DNA of 64,000 nucleotides from Candidatus Polarisedimenticolia bacterium (GTDB taxonomy: Bacteria; Acidobacteriota; Polarisedimenticolia; Gp22-AA2), in NCBI GenBank assembly GCA_036001465.1, contig DASYUH010000086.1, positions 1 through 64,000 on the forward strand. Reading direction: 5' to 3'. Within the stretch, counting starts at the first letter, position 1. Every line of letters starts with the position of its first letter. Under the pieces are notes generated by a model. The model saw only the letters and a program-made list of their open reading frames with translations, was not told where the DNA came from and searched no databases. Positions 15,454 to 26,613 of this stretch are shown here, piece by piece. A program made the translations under genes and the position numbers.

Positions 15454-18056
15454 GGTACGGGAAGGTCGCGATCCTGATCACGATCGCCGCGGCCGCCCTG
15501 CGATGCTCGGGCAATCCGCCCGTCAGCGAGCCGGGTCAGACGGTGCTCAACGCGCCGTCCGCGGTGGTCATCAACGCCATCGACCACCAGGAGACGCCGG
15601 CGGGCACCGAGGTTGTCCTGAGGGGCAATTATCCGTTCAGCTACACGTCCTACCAGCCGGATCCGAGGACCCTGGTCCTCGAGCTCCTCGACGTGCATGT
15701 CGAGGGGCTGGCGCAGGAGGTCCAGCTGGGGACGCCCCAGGTCGAAGGGGTGCGGGTCAGCTCCGTCGAGAGCGTCGACGGCGGCAAGATCGCCAAGTTC
15801 GAGTTCAGGAACGTCCTGGCGTCCCAGCATTCCATCCGACTCGAAGGGCACGATCTCATCGTCGACTTCCCCTCGCTCGGCGAATCGGGGAACGCCCCCG
15901 AGGCGCCGGTGGTGGCGGACGAAGGCCAGGCGGCCGGCGAGACGCCCGGGCAGGAAGGCGCGGCTCCGGCCGGAACGTCCCCCTCCGAGAACTCCGAAGG
16001 CGCGCCGCTCGAGACCGTGGGGCAGGCGCCCTCGGCCTCCTCGACCGGGACCGGCGAAGCGCAGACGCCCGCGGAATCGGGCGCCCCCGCTGTGGCAGAG
16101 GCCCCGTCCGCCGATCGTTCGAGCGCTCAGCCCGTCAAGGTGACGCGCGGCACGGCGCCGGGCGGCGCCCGCGCGAAGGCTCTCCTGGCAGTGGAGGCTC
16201 GCGGAGACGACGCCGGTCGCACCGTCGTCCTGACTGCAGACGGGGGACTGGCGCACGAGCACTTCGAGCTGAAGAACCCGCCGCGCCTCGTCCTCGATCT
16301 CGTCGGCGTGGTGGACAAGACCTCGACCAAGACGGTGGCGGTCGGGTCCGGCGGCCTGTCGCGGGTGAGGGTGGCCCAGTTCGCGACGCGGCCGAAGCCG
16401 GTCGTGCGCGTGGTCCTCGACATGACCAGACCGCAGCCCTACGCGATCGTGCCGACCGAGAACGGGCTGGTCGTCGACTTCACGGAAGAGGGCGTGCGAC
16501 ACGCCCTCGAGACCGGATCGCAGCCTCAACCGGAGCCGGCGGCGGCGGTGGCCGCCGAGACGCCGGCCGGGACGGTCGCCGGCGCGGATCAGGGGGCGGC
16601 GACGTCCTCTCCGGCCGAAGCAGGAGCCGCGTCCGAGACGGTGCCGGTCCCCGAGACCGGAGAGCCGGCCGAGGTCCCGTCCGCCGAGAAGCCGGTCAAC
16701 CCCCTGGTGGCCGCGGGCGGCGTGAAGTTCGAGCCCCGCCCGGCCGGCCAGGAAGTGGCCTTCCGGCCCACGGAGCGGGACGCGAGCGGGAACGTGATCA
16801 TTTCCCAGGGCAACCGGTTCCGCTCCCGCGCCATCTCCGACACCGGACCCAAGTACACGGGGAAGCGCATCTCGCTGAACTTCAAGGATGCGGACCTGAA
16901 GGACGTGTTCCGGCTGTTCCACGAGATCACCGGGTACAACATCGTCCTGGACCCGGCCGTCGCCGGGACCCTGACGATCGTCCTGGAGAACGTCCCGGAG
17001 GACCAGGCGCTCGACATCATCCTGAAGAACAACGGGCTGGACAAGGTGTTCGAGAACAACGTCATCCGCATCGCCACCACGCAGAAGCTGGCGTCGGAGG
17101 CGGCCGCCAGGAAGGCGCTCCTCGAAGCGCAGGAGCTCGAGGAGGAGCCGATCACCTTCACGCGCAGCCTGTCGTACGCCAAGGCCGAGCAGGTCACGCC
17201 CATCATCAAGAAGATCATGTCGAAGAGGGGCGAGGTCATCATGGATGCGCGAACCAATACGCTCATCATCAGCGATCTGCGCGACCGGCAGGACCCGATC
17301 AACCGCCTGATCGACACCCTCGACGAGCAGACGCCGCAGGTCGTGATCGAGGCGCGCATCGTCGAGACCGACCGCGAGTTCGAACGCGACCTGGGTGTCC
17401 TCTGGGGAGCTCAGAAGCGCACCACGATTCGCGGCAGGCAGACCGACCTGTCGTACGACGTGAACCTGGAATCGCCGGTCACGGCCGGCACACTGGGGAT
17501 CTCCTATGGGAGCCTGGCCCTGGACGGATTCCACCTGCAAATGACTCTCGAAGCCTTCGAGCTGAACGGCGACGTCAAGGTCCTGTCGTCTCCGCGCATC
17601 GCCACGCAGAACAACCAGAAGGCGGTGATCGAGCAGGGCGTGCAGATCCCGGTCGTCAGCACCACGGCGACCCAGATCAACGTCGAGTTCATCTCCGCCT
17701 CCCTGAAGCTGGAAGTGACCCCGCAGATCACCAAGGAGGGTACGGTCATCATGGACATCCGGGTGGACAATTCGTCTCCCGACTTCGTGAACCGCGTGGG
17801 GGATGTGCCTCCGATCATCACCGAGCGCGCCCAGACGCAGATTCTCGTCACCGACGGGGGCACGGCGGTCATCGGCGGCATCTTCAAGCTGAACGACTCG
17901 GTCACCCAGGCGAGCGTCCCGGGTCTCGGGAAGATCCCGGGTCTCGGCTGGCTGTTCAAGAACAAGTCGGTCAATCGGAAGAACACCGAGCTGCTGATCT
18001 TCATCACGCCACGGATCGCGAAGAAGGCGGAGGCGCCTCAGGAGGCCCGGCAGTGA
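15450..18056 (+). CDS. pilQ: type IV pilus secretin PilQ
   Basis: An 868-residue outer-membrane secretin. In order: a signal segment (a Cys at residue 19 lacks a proper lipobox), an AMIN domain (about 34-145), a long Ala-Glu-Pro linker, a second AMIN domain (about 245-350), another acidic linker, the N0/STN region starting near residue 470 (KRISLNFKDADLKDVFRLFHEITGYNIV), an N1 domain with PIIKKIMSKRGEVIMD and the secretin barrel with VLSSPRIATQNNQKA and GWLFKNKSVNRKNTELLIFITPRI. AMIN domains bind peptidoglycan. The gene closes the pilM operon and is followed by a strong terminator. Confidence 0.96.
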   Translation: MRYGKVAILITIAAAALRCSGNPPVSEPGQTVLNAPSAVVINAIDHQETPAGTEVVLRGNYPFSYTSYQPDPRTLVLELLDVHVEGLAQEVQLGTPQVEGVRVSSVESVDGGKIAKFEFRNVLASQHSIRLEGHDLIVDFPSLGESGNAPEAPVVADEGQAAGETPGQEGAAPAGTSPSENSEGAPLETVGQAPSASSTGTGEAQTPAESGAPAVAEAPSADRSSAQPVKVTRGTAPGGARAKALLAVEARGDDAGRTVVLTADGGLAHEHFELKNPPRLVLDLVGVVDKTSTKTVAVGSGGLSRVRVAQFATRPKPVVRVVLDMTRPQPYAIVPTENGLVVDFTEEGVRHALETGSQPQPEPAAAVAAETPAGTVAGADQGAATSSPAEAGAASETVPVPETGEPAEVPSAEKPVNPLVAAGGVKFEPRPAGQEVAFRPTERDASGNVIISQGNRFRSRAISDTGPKYTGKRISLNFKDADLKDVFRLFHEITGYNIVLDPAVAGTLTIVLENVPEDQALDIILKNNGLDKVFENNVIRIATTQKLASEAAARKALLEAQELEEEPITFTRSLSYAKAEQVTPIIKKIMSKRGEVIMDARTNTLIISDLRDRQDPINRLIDTLDEQTPQVVIEARIVETDREFERDLGVLWGAQKRTTIRGRQTDLSYDVNLESPVTAGTLGISYGSLALDGFHLQMTLEAFELNGDVKVLSSPRIATQNNQKAVIEQGVQIPVVSTTATQINVEFISASLKLEVTPQITKEGTVIMDIRVDNSSPDFVNRVGDVPPIITERAQTQILVTDGGTAVIGGIFKLNDSVTQASVPGLGKIPGLGWLFKNKSVNRKNTELLIFITPRIAKKAEAPQEARQ

Positions 18057-18137
18057 CCGGTGAGGGGGGCGTCTCCCTCTGCCTTGCGGTCCCTGTCCGA
18101 ATCGTCCCCTAGTGTGCTCTTCCGGTCCGGAATTGCA

Positions 18138-18170
18138 GCGCCCCCGCGAAGGCGGGGGCGCTTCGTTTTT
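18138..18170 (+). terminator. intrinsic terminator after pilQ
   Basis: GCGCCCCCGC (18138-18147) and GCGGGGGCGC (18152-18161) form a perfect ten-base stem with a GAAG loop, then TTCG and five T (18166-18170). It is the strongest terminator form in the window along with that after pilA. Confidence 0.92.
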
Positions 18171-18198
18171 GACAACCCTTTCCATCATTTCCTATAAT
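18169..18198 (+). promoter_or_regulatory. consensus sigma70 promoter
   Basis: TTGACA (18169-18174) and TATAAT (18193-18198) both match the consensus in all six bases, 18 bases apart. The -35 begins in the last two T of the pilQ terminator. Transcription should start near 18205, about 50 bases before the TPR gene, and probably serves the TPR-Roadblock-accBC-aroK series. Confidence 0.85.
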
Positions 18199-18254
18199 CA
18201 CTCCGACGCGGCCTCGGTGAAATGCTTACCTCAATGAAGCCAATGGCTTAAACG

Positions 18255-19334
18255 ATGGCCCGACCCGGATCCGAGCGCCATTCCTCGATCGAGTCCCTGA
18301 AGGAGAGGATCGCCCGCGATCCCCTCTCGCGGGCATTCCTGCAGCTCGCGGAGGAGTATCGCAAGGAGGGGCGCTACCAGGAGGCGGTCCGGGTCTGCCT
18401 GGAGGGGCTGGAACGGCACCCGACGTACCACACGGCCCGCATCTCCCTCGGCCGGACGCTCATGGAAGCGGGGAACCTGGTGGACGCCAAGCGCGCCTTC
18501 TCCGAGGTGCTCGACCTGCAGCCGGAAAACCACCTGGCGGGCAAGCTCCTGGCGGACGTGCAGAAGAAGACCTCCGATCGAGCCGGAGCCGCGGAGACCT
18601 ACCGCACGATCCTGCGCTACTATCCGGGAGACCGCGAGGTCCAGGTCCTCCTGGCGGAGATGCTGGGCGGGCCGATAGCCGACACGGCGCAGCCCGCACG
18701 GGTCGGGCCGGCCGCCGTGCCGCCGGCGCCGCCCCGCGCGGCCCCGGCCCCCGCCGCGGCGGTGCCCGCGGCGTCGGGACCTTCTGCCCCGGCAGTTCGT
18801 GCCCCGGCGCCACCGGCGCCGGCGACTCCCCGCCCCGCCGATCCGGCGGTCGACTTCCAGGCCGGCGACCTGGACGGAGCGGGCCTCCTGGCAGGCGGGC
18901 TGACCGAGGGTCCATCCGGTCCGTGGGGAACGCCACCTGCCGGTCGAGCGGACGCTCCCGATAGCCCCGGCGATGGCGACGACGCCTTGCACACCAATAC
19001 GCTCGCCGAGCTCTACCTGCGGCAGGGTCTCGTGGACAAGGCGGTCGAGGTCTACCGATCGATGCTGCGCGTGGATCCGGACAACCTGAAGGCGGCCCGC
19101 AGGCTGGCCGATCTCGAGTCGGCCGGCGCCGCGCCCGCGGTGTCCGCCGGTCTGCGAACGGCCCCCGCGATCGAGAGGCCGGAGCCCGTCGCGGCAAGCC
19201 GGACGAGCCCCGATCCCCCCGCGACGGCTCCGACCGGACCCGTCGCGAAGACGAAGGATCACAGGATTGACCGGCTCGAACGCTGGCTGGAGACGATGCG
19301 CTCCGGCACCGCCAGGGAGGCGAACTCTCGATGA
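18255..19334 (+). CDS. TPR protein with Pro-Ala linker
   Basis: A 359-residue cytoplasmic protein (no signal peptide). An N-terminal block of about three tetratricopeptide repeats (about 20-135: LSRAFLQLAEEYRKEGRYQEA is the first) is followed by a 90-residue Pro-Ala linker, an isolated repeat (TLAELYLRQGLVDKAVEVY, about 250-285), another disordered stretch and a C-terminal helix (HRIDRLERWLETM). No Shine-Dalgarno site is visible before the ATG. It overlaps the Roadblock gene by four bases, so the two products are made together and probably bind each other. Confidence 0.85.
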   Translation: MARPGSERHSSIESLKERIARDPLSRAFLQLAEEYRKEGRYQEAVRVCLEGLERHPTYHTARISLGRTLMEAGNLVDAKRAFSEVLDLQPENHLAGKLLADVQKKTSDRAGAAETYRTILRYYPGDREVQVLLAEMLGGPIADTAQPARVGPAAVPPAPPRAAPAPAAAVPAASGPSAPAVRAPAPPAPATPRPADPAVDFQAGDLDGAGLLAGGLTEGPSGPWGTPPAGRADAPDSPGDGDDALHTNTLAELYLRQGLVDKAVEVYRSMLRVDPDNLKAARRLADLESAGAAPAVSAGLRTAPAIERPEPVAASRTSPDPPATAPTGPVAKTKDHRIDRLERWLETMRSGTAREANSR

Positions 19335-19681
19335 AGGCGCTCCTCCTGGAACTGCTGGACCGGATTCCCGAAGCCCGCGGGGCCGCGGTGGTCGGGATGG
19401 ACGGCATCACGGTCGAGAAGGTGTCCGCGCAGCCCTCGTTCAACATCGACCTGGCGTCCGCCGAGGCCATCGCCCTGGCCAGACGGGTGCGGCCCGCCGG
19501 GGCCGGCGGCACGGACGGTCTTGAGGAGATTTCCGTGATCTGCCGATCGGGGCTGACGATTCTCCGATCCATCGGAGGCGATTACTACCTGTGCCTGGTG
19601 GTCGGCCCGGACGGAATCCCGGGGCGCGCCCGCTTCGAGGCCTGGAGGGCGGGCCGGCAGCTGGAGCACGCCGTCGCCTGA
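19331..19681 (+). CDS. Roadblock/LC7 domain protein
   Basis: A 116-residue single-domain protein. The pattern LLDRIPEARGAAVVGMDGITVEKV, a middle helix (IDLASAEAIALARRV), then strands ISVICRSGLTILRSIG and YYLCLVVGPDG is that of Roadblock/LC7 proteins such as MglB, which act as dimers on small Ras-like GTPases or as scaffolds. There is no GTPase gene in the window. ATG overlaps the TPR gene stop (ATGA). A polarity or scaffold role near pilus genes is a guess. Confidence 0.82.
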   Translation: MKALLLELLDRIPEARGAAVVGMDGITVEKVSAQPSFNIDLASAEAIALARRVRPAGAGGTDGLEEISVICRSGLTILRSIGGDYYLCLVVGPDGIPGRARFEAWRAGRQLEHAVA

Positions 19682-19826
19682 ACCGCCGCCGGGCACATCC
19701 GGAATCCGCCGCTGTCCCGGCGGGCCCCCGGCGTTCCTGGCGGCATTGAGATATGATGCAGGCATCGGGTCGCGACCCCCAGGGCCCCAGAGGCCGCCGC
19801 GGCTTCCGAGGCGGAGGAGATCCCGC

Positions 19827-20315
<489 letters not shown>

Positions 20316-20334
20316 CCGGGCGCCGCGCCACTCC

Positions 20335-21699
20335 ATGTTCAAGAAGATCCTGATCGCGAATCGCGGCGAGATCGCCCTTCGCATCATCTGGGCCTGCCGG
20401 GAGCTGGGCATCCAGACGGTGGCGGTCTACTCCACCGCGGACGCCGACTCGCTGCACGTCAAGTTCGCGGACGAGGACATCTGCATCGGACCGCCGCGCA
20501 ATGCCGACTCCTACCTCAACATCGGCGCGGTGATCGCGGCCGCGGAGATCACCGACGCGGACGCCATCCATCCCGGGTACGGCTTCCTGGCCGAGTCGGC
20601 CCACTTCGCCGAGGTGTGCGAGGCCTGCCATATCCGGTTCATCGGCCCGGGACCCAACGTGATCCGGCTGATGGGAGACAAGGCGAAGGCGCGCGAGACC
20701 ATGACGGCGGCGGGCGTGCCGATCATTCCGGGGAGCCGGGGGACGATCGCGGACGAGCAGGAGGCGTTGCCGCTGGCCGCCAAGATCGGCTACCCCGTGA
20801 TCGTCAAGGCCGCCGCCGGCGGGGGAGGCAGGGGGATGCGGCTGGTCGGCTCTCCCGAGGAGCTCGCCGCAGCGATGTCCGCCGCGCGCACCGAGGCCAA
20901 GGCGGCCTTCGGCGTCCCCGATGTGTATCTGGAGAAATACCTCAAGTCGCCGCGCCACATCGAGTTTCAGATCCTGGGCGATTCGTTCGGGAACATCGTG
21001 ACCCTGGGAGAGCGCGAATGCTCGATCCAGAGGCGTCACCAGAAAATCGTCGAGGAGGCGCCCTCGACGGTCCTGACCCCCAAGCTCCGCCGCCGCATGT
21101 CGGACGCGGCGCTCAAGGTGGCGCGCACGGTCGGCTACCAGAACGCCGGCACGGTGGAATTCCTGCTCGACGAGGAGGGACGCTTCTACTTCATCGAGAT
21201 GAACACGCGCATCCAGGTCGAGCACCCGGTCACCGAAATGGTGACCGGCATCGACCTGATCAAGGAGCAGATCAAGATCGCGGCGGGCGAATCGCTCTCC
21301 TTCCGGCAGGAGGACATCCAGACGACCGGGCACTCGATCGAATGCCGGATCAACGCGGAAGATCCCGAAACGTTCGCCCCGTCGCCCGGGAAGATCACCA
21401 CCTTCCACCTCCCCGGCGGTCCCGGAGTGCGGGTCGACACGGCGGCGCATCCCGAGTGCGCCATCTCCCCCTTCTACGACTCGATGATCGGCAAGCTGAT
21501 CACCCGCGGCAACAATCGCATGGAAGCGATCTCCCGGATGCGCCGCTCGCTCGAGGTCATGGTGGTGGAAGGCATCCGGACGAACATTCCGCTGCACCGG
21601 CGCATCATGGACGACCAGGACTTCATCCGCGGCAATCTGAACACGGGCTTCCTCGACCGGCTCCTGGAGCGCAAGGAGGAAGCCGCCGTCGCCTCCTGA
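20335..21699 (+). CDS. accC: acetyl-CoA carboxylase, biotin carboxylase subunit
   Basis: A 454-residue ATP-grasp enzyme that carboxylates biotin on AccB with bicarbonate and ATP. It has the start [16 protein letters not shown], the glycine loop [40 protein letters not shown], the metal site [20 protein letters not shown] and [13 protein letters not shown], all intact and in order. Length is normal. No clear ribosome-binding site is seen in the short accB-accC gap. Confidence 0.97.
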   Translation: MFKKILIANRGEIALRIIWACRELGIQTVAVYSTADADSLHVKFADEDICIGPPRNADSYLNIGAVIAAAEITDADAIHPGYGFLAESAHFAEVCEACHIRFIGPGPNVIRLMGDKAKARETMTAAGVPIIPGSRGTIADEQEALPLAAKIGYPVIVKAAAGGGGRGMRLVGSPEELAAAMSAARTEAKAAFGVPDVYLEKYLKSPRHIEFQILGDSFGNIVTLGERECSIQRRHQKIVEEAPSTVLTPKLRRRMSDAALKVARTVGYQNAGTVEFLLDEEGRFYFIEMNTRIQVEHPVTEMVTGIDLIKEQIKIAAGESLSFRQEDIQTTGHSIECRINAEDPETFAPSPGKITTFHLPGGPGVRVDTAAHPECAISPFYDSMIGKLITRGNNRMEAISRMRRSLEVMVVEGIRTNIPLHRRIMDDQDFIRGNLNTGFLDRLLERKEEAAVAS

Positions 21700-21719
21700 T
21701 CGGGCGGTCCGGGCAGGCC

Positions 21720-22220
21720 ATGGGTGAGCATCCGGGCACCGTGTTTCTGGTGGGTTTCATGGGTGCCGGAAAGACCACCGTCGGCAGGATCCTGGCGCGC
21801 CTCCTGGGATGGGACTTCGTGGATCTCGATGAGATCATCGTGAAGGCCGAAGGACGCGGCATCCCCGCCATCTTCGCCCAGGAGGGGGAGGCCTACTTCC
21901 GCCGCCTCGAGCGGGGGGTCCTGGCGTCCCTGCGGGGACGGACCCGCCTGGTGGTGGCCTGCGGCGGCGGGACCTATGCGAACGACGAGAGCCGGCTCCT
22001 GATCGACCGCATGGGTCGCGCCGTCTGGGTTCAGGTGCCCCTCCACCAGGCGCTCGCCCGCTGCCCCCCGGGAGATGAGCGCCCCCTCCTGCAGGACGAG
22101 TCCCAGGCGGAGGCGCTCTACCGGAGGCGGCTCCCGACCTACCGCGCCGCCGGACTGCACGTCGACGCCGACGGCCTGACCGCCGAGGAAGTCGCCGAGC
22201 GGATCGCCGGGATGCTCTGA
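21720..22220 (+). CDS. aroK: shikimate kinase
   Basis: A 166-residue kinase of the chorismate pathway (shikimate to shikimate 3-phosphate). Walker A is FMGAGKTTVGR; the shikimate contacts are the Asp in FVDLDEII, the Arg in YFRRLE and the CGGGT loop; the lid carries DERPLL and the C-terminal Arg lies in RRLPTYRA. Length is normal. It starts 21 bases after accC and overlaps the phosphoesterase start by one base (TGATG). Confidence 0.93.
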   Translation: MGEHPGTVFLVGFMGAGKTTVGRILARLLGWDFVDLDEIIVKAEGRGIPAIFAQEGEAYFRRLERGVLASLRGRTRLVVACGGGTYANDESRLLIDRMGRAVWVQVPLHQALARCPPGDERPLLQDESQAEALYRRRLPTYRAAGLHVDADGLTAEEVAERIAGML

Positions 22221-22957
22221 TGCGCTACCTGATCCTGTCCGATCTGCACAGCAACCTGGAGGCGACGCAGGCGGCCATGGCCCACGCCCTGGAGCTGGGA
22301 TACGACCGCGCGCTGGTCCTGGGAGACATCGTGGGATACGGGGCCGACCCGAATCCCGTGATCGATCGGCTGCGCGCGCTGCCGGGGCTGGTGGCGATCC
22401 GGGGCAACCACGACAAGGTGGCCGCCGGGCTCGAGGACGGGGAGGATTTCAACGACGCGGCGCGCCAGGCGGCGCACTGGACCCGGCGGGCGCTGACTCC
22501 CGCGAACCTCGCCTTCCTGAAGGCGCTCCCGCGCGGCCCCCTGGAGTTCGCGCCCGGGCGTTACCTGTGCCACGGCACGCCTCTGGACGAGGACGGGTAC
22601 CTCCTGGAGGAAGACGAGGCCCAGCGCTGCTTCGAGCGCCTGGACTTCGAGGTCTGCTTCTTCGGGCACAGCCATTACCCGGGGGCCTTCGTCCTGGACG
22701 GGCTCCGCGCCCTGAGGCGAACGGCGGGTGGCGGCGCGGTCATCGGACTCGAGCCGGGACGGCGCTATCTCGTGAATCCGGGCTCGGTGGGGCAGCCGCG
22801 GGATCGCGACACCCGATGCGGCTTCGGCATCTACGACGAGGCGCGGCGTGAGGTGACCTTTCACAGGGACGAGTATCCGGCGGCCCTGGCTCGCGAGAAG
22901 ATCCTGGCCGCCGGCTTGCCTCGCTGGCTGGGGGATCGCCTCCTCGTCGGGGCGTAA
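22220..22957 (+). CDS. metallophosphoesterase, YfcE/MJ0936-like
   Basis: A 245-residue calcineurin-like phosphoesterase. The metal-binding motifs are complete: SDLHSN (Asp8, His10), LGDIVGYGADPN, RGNHDKV, CHGTP and FFGHSHYPGAF, then VNPGSVGQPRD. The bacterial family members hydrolyse phosphodiesters or protein phosphates in vitro, with few known natural substrates. It is cotranslated with aroK. No membrane segment or signal is present, so it acts in the cytoplasm. Confidence 0.88.
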   Translation: MRYLILSDLHSNLEATQAAMAHALELGYDRALVLGDIVGYGADPNPVIDRLRALPGLVAIRGNHDKVAAGLEDGEDFNDAARQAAHWTRRALTPANLAFLKALPRGPLEFAPGRYLCHGTPLDEDGYLLEEDEAQRCFERLDFEVCFFGHSHYPGAFVLDGLRALRRTAGGGAVIGLEPGRRYLVNPGSVGQPRDRDTRCGFGIYDEARREVTFHRDEYPAALAREKILAAGLPRWLGDRLLVGA

Positions 22958-22962
22958 ACAGC

Positions 22963-23208
22963 ATGACGCTTCTTACGGCACATCGCATCTTGATCGGCTC
23001 GGCCGTCGCGTTGTTCGTCTACTATGGCCTGCGGGAGCTGGCCGGCTGGCGGGCGGCCGGAGCGGGGGGCGGTTGGATCCGCGGCACCGTGTCCCTCGCC
23101 CTGGCGGGAGGCCTGGGCCTGTATTTCCTGACGCTCCGGCAGAAACGCGGCCGGGGTGATGGGCCGGAGCGCGGCGCCGCGACCGGCACGCGTGGAGAGG
23201 GACGATGA
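22963..23208 (+). CDS. small membrane protein, two predicted helices
   Basis: An 81-residue protein I do not recognise. It has hydrophobic segments at about residues 7-24 and 40-57, separated by a glycine-rich loop, and a basic hydrophilic tail. It starts five bases after the phosphoesterase stop and overlaps the next gene by four bases (ATGA), which supports that it is a real gene. Confidence 0.6.
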   Translation: MTLLTAHRILIGSAVALFVYYGLRELAGWRAAGAGGGWIRGTVSLALAGGLGLYFLTLRQKRGRGDGPERGAATGTRGEGR

Positions 23209-23441
23209 TCAACCTGTTCGACAACGACACGGACGCCGATCTCGGCGCCATCAGCGACGAGCAGCTCGAGTTCCTGATCGAGGAGCTGGTCGAGGAGAGT
23301 CTCGACGAGTACACCTACAGCATCAACCCGGCCGCTATCGGGGCCCTCGAGGCACATGGGGGGGACCCGGCCCTCATCTCCCTGCTGCGGCGCGCCCTCG
23401 GAACTCGCTCCTCGATGGAATTGCGCTACGAGCCTGACTGA
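23205..23441 (+). CDS. small acidic protein of unknown function
   Basis: A 78-residue strongly acidic protein with no membrane segment: an Asp-rich start, a helix (ISDEQLEFLIEELVEE), YTYSINPAAIGALEAHGGDPALISLLRRAL and a short tail ending MELRYEPD. The overall look is of a small conserved helical protein seen in several phyla without a function, but I cannot name the family. It ends the operon begun at 18255; 268 bases without genes follow. Confidence 0.65.
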   Translation: MINLFDNDTDADLGAISDEQLEFLIEELVEESLDEYTYSINPAAIGALEAHGGDPALISLLRRALGTRSSMELRYEPD

Positions 23442-23709
23442 CCCTCTGCGTTGAGTCTGATGTAACAGCCCCGACACGCCCCCTGCAGCAAATTCAATCG
23501 ACTTGTGCAAAGTATTGTCAACGCACAGCTTGATTGATTCGAATCCGAGTTTCAACTTGGTATTGACGAATTGTCAAATATTCGTAGTCATATTTCCATG
23601 ATTGGCTTGACATAAATTGTTCAGGTACATAATTTGTCACCTGTACTTGAATAGGTGTGTGTTCAGGCTGGTCCGAGTGCCTGTTCAACCTGCCGCGATG
23701 GGGATCTGA
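23442..23709. promoter_or_regulatory. AT-rich pilB upstream region with repeated TTGTCA boxes
   Basis: This stretch is markedly richer in A and T than its surroundings. TTGTCA occurs at 23515-23520, 23571-23576 and 23634-23639, and its inverse-type partners TTGACG at 23563-23568 and TTGACA at 23607-23612. The second pair forms TTGAC-GAATT-GTCAA (23563-23577), an inverted repeat. No convincing -24/-12 sigma54 site was found. It is probably a multi-site regulatory region for pilBTCSR. Confidence 0.5.
23607..23633 (+). promoter_or_regulatory. candidate sigma70 promoter for pilB
   Basis: TTGACA at 23607-23612 is exact; CATAAT at 23628-23633 matches five of six, at a short 15-base spacing. Predicted start near 23640, giving a leader of about 70 bases. 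Confidence 0.5.
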
Positions 23710-25431
<1,722 letters not shown>

Positions 25432-25453
25432 GAGATCCCGGGGAGGGATGACC

Positions 25454-26584
25454 ATGGCGGTGACGCTGCACCAATTGCTGAAAACGCTGGTCGAGCAGGG
25501 AGGCACCGACCTGCACGTCACGACCAACTCGCCTCCTCAAATCCGCGTGGACGGCAAGCTGGTGCCCCTGCAGCTCCCGCCGCTCACGGCCCCCGAAACC
25601 AAGGCGCTGGCGTACAGCGTGCTCACCGACAACCAGAAGCACCGGTTCGAGGAGAACCTGGAGCTGGACTTCTCGTTCGGCGTGCGGGGCTTGGCGCGGT
25701 TCCGCGCCAACATCTTCAGCCAGCGCGGAGCGGTCGCGGCCGCCTTCCGGACGATCCCCTGGGAGGTGAAGAACTTCCAGGACCTGGGGCTGCCGGAGGT
25801 GGTGTCCGGGCTGTGCGACAAGCCGCGCGGCCTCATCCTGGTGACCGGGCCGACCGGCTCGGGCAAGTCGACGACGCTGGCGGCGATGATCGACAAGATC
25901 AACAACGAGGACAAGGGGCACATCGTCACCATCGAGGACCCGGTCGAGTACCTGCACGGCCACAAGAGCTGCATCGTCAACCAGCGCGAGCTGTTCGCGG
26001 ACACCCACTCCTTCAGCAACGCCTTGAAGTCGGTCCTGCGGCAGGACCCGGACGTGGTGCTCATCGGCGAAATGCGCGACCTCGAGACGATCGAGGCCGC
26101 GCTGCGCATCGCGGAAACGGGGCACCTGACGTTCGGCACCCTGCACACGAACTCGGCCGCGCAGACGATCAACCGCATCATCGACGTGTTCCCGGCGCAC
26201 CAGCAGTCGCAGATCCGCGCCCAGCTGTCGTTCGTGATCGAGGGGATCATGTGCCAGTCGCTCCTGCCCAAGGCCTCGGGCAAGGGGCGCTGCCTGGCGA
26301 TGGAGATCCTGGTGCCCAACTCGGCCATCCGGAACCTGATCCGCGAGGACAAGATTCACCAGATCTACTCGATGATGCAGACGGGGCAGGCCCAGTTCGG
26401 GATGCAGACCTTCAACCAGTCCCTGGCCAGCCTCTACTTCAAGAAACAGATCAGCCTGACGACGGCGCTGTCGCACAGCAGCAACCCGGACGAACTGCAG
26501 GAAATGATCAATCGCGGAGCGGGGCTCATCAGCCAGCCGACCGCGGTGAGCCAGGCGGCCGCGCGCGCCGCCACGCGCAAGTAA
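25454..26584 (+). CDS. pilT: type IV pilus retraction ATPase PilT
   Basis: PilT powers retraction. The ATG at 25448 abuts the ribosome-binding site GGGAGGG (25441-25447) with no gap, whereas the in-frame ATG at 25454 is six bases away, so I start there (376 residues). Motifs: GGTDLHVTTNSPPQIRVDGKL, Walker A GPTGSGKSTT near residue 134, TIEDPVEYLH, Walker B VVLIGEMRDLET, TFGTLHTNSAAQTINRIID and the AIRNLIRE retraction motif. The end is 20-30 residues longer than E. coli-type PilT. It follows pilB by 22 bases. Confidence 0.96.
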   Translation: MAVTLHQLLKTLVEQGGTDLHVTTNSPPQIRVDGKLVPLQLPPLTAPETKALAYSVLTDNQKHRFEENLELDFSFGVRGLARFRANIFSQRGAVAAAFRTIPWEVKNFQDLGLPEVVSGLCDKPRGLILVTGPTGSGKSTTLAAMIDKINNEDKGHIVTIEDPVEYLHGHKSCIVNQRELFADTHSFSNALKSVLRQDPDVVLIGEMRDLETIEAALRIAETGHLTFGTLHTNSAAQTINRIIDVFPAHQQSQIRAQLSFVIEGIMCQSLLPKASGKGRCLAMEILVPNSAIRNLIREDKIHQIYSMMQTGQAQFGMQTFNQSLASLYFKKQISLTTALSHSSNPDELQEMINRGAGLISQPTAVSQAAARAATRK

Positions 26585-26613
26585 GGACGCGAGCGAGCCG
26601 GAAGGGAGACCCG

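Noticed and set aside
15315-18188. 957-codon open frame on the minus strand opposite pilQ
   Set aside because: It is antisense to an unmistakable secretin gene, is made of Arg/Gly/Asp/His-rich low-complexity residues and matches no family. Long antisense frames are expected in GC-rich DNA. The same holds for those opposite the porin, rel, pilB and the polysaccharide genes.
23442-23709. tRNA or small RNA gene in the AT-rich gap
   Set aside because: No cloverleaf, CCA end or terminator hairpin could be traced; the repeats look like protein-binding boxes.
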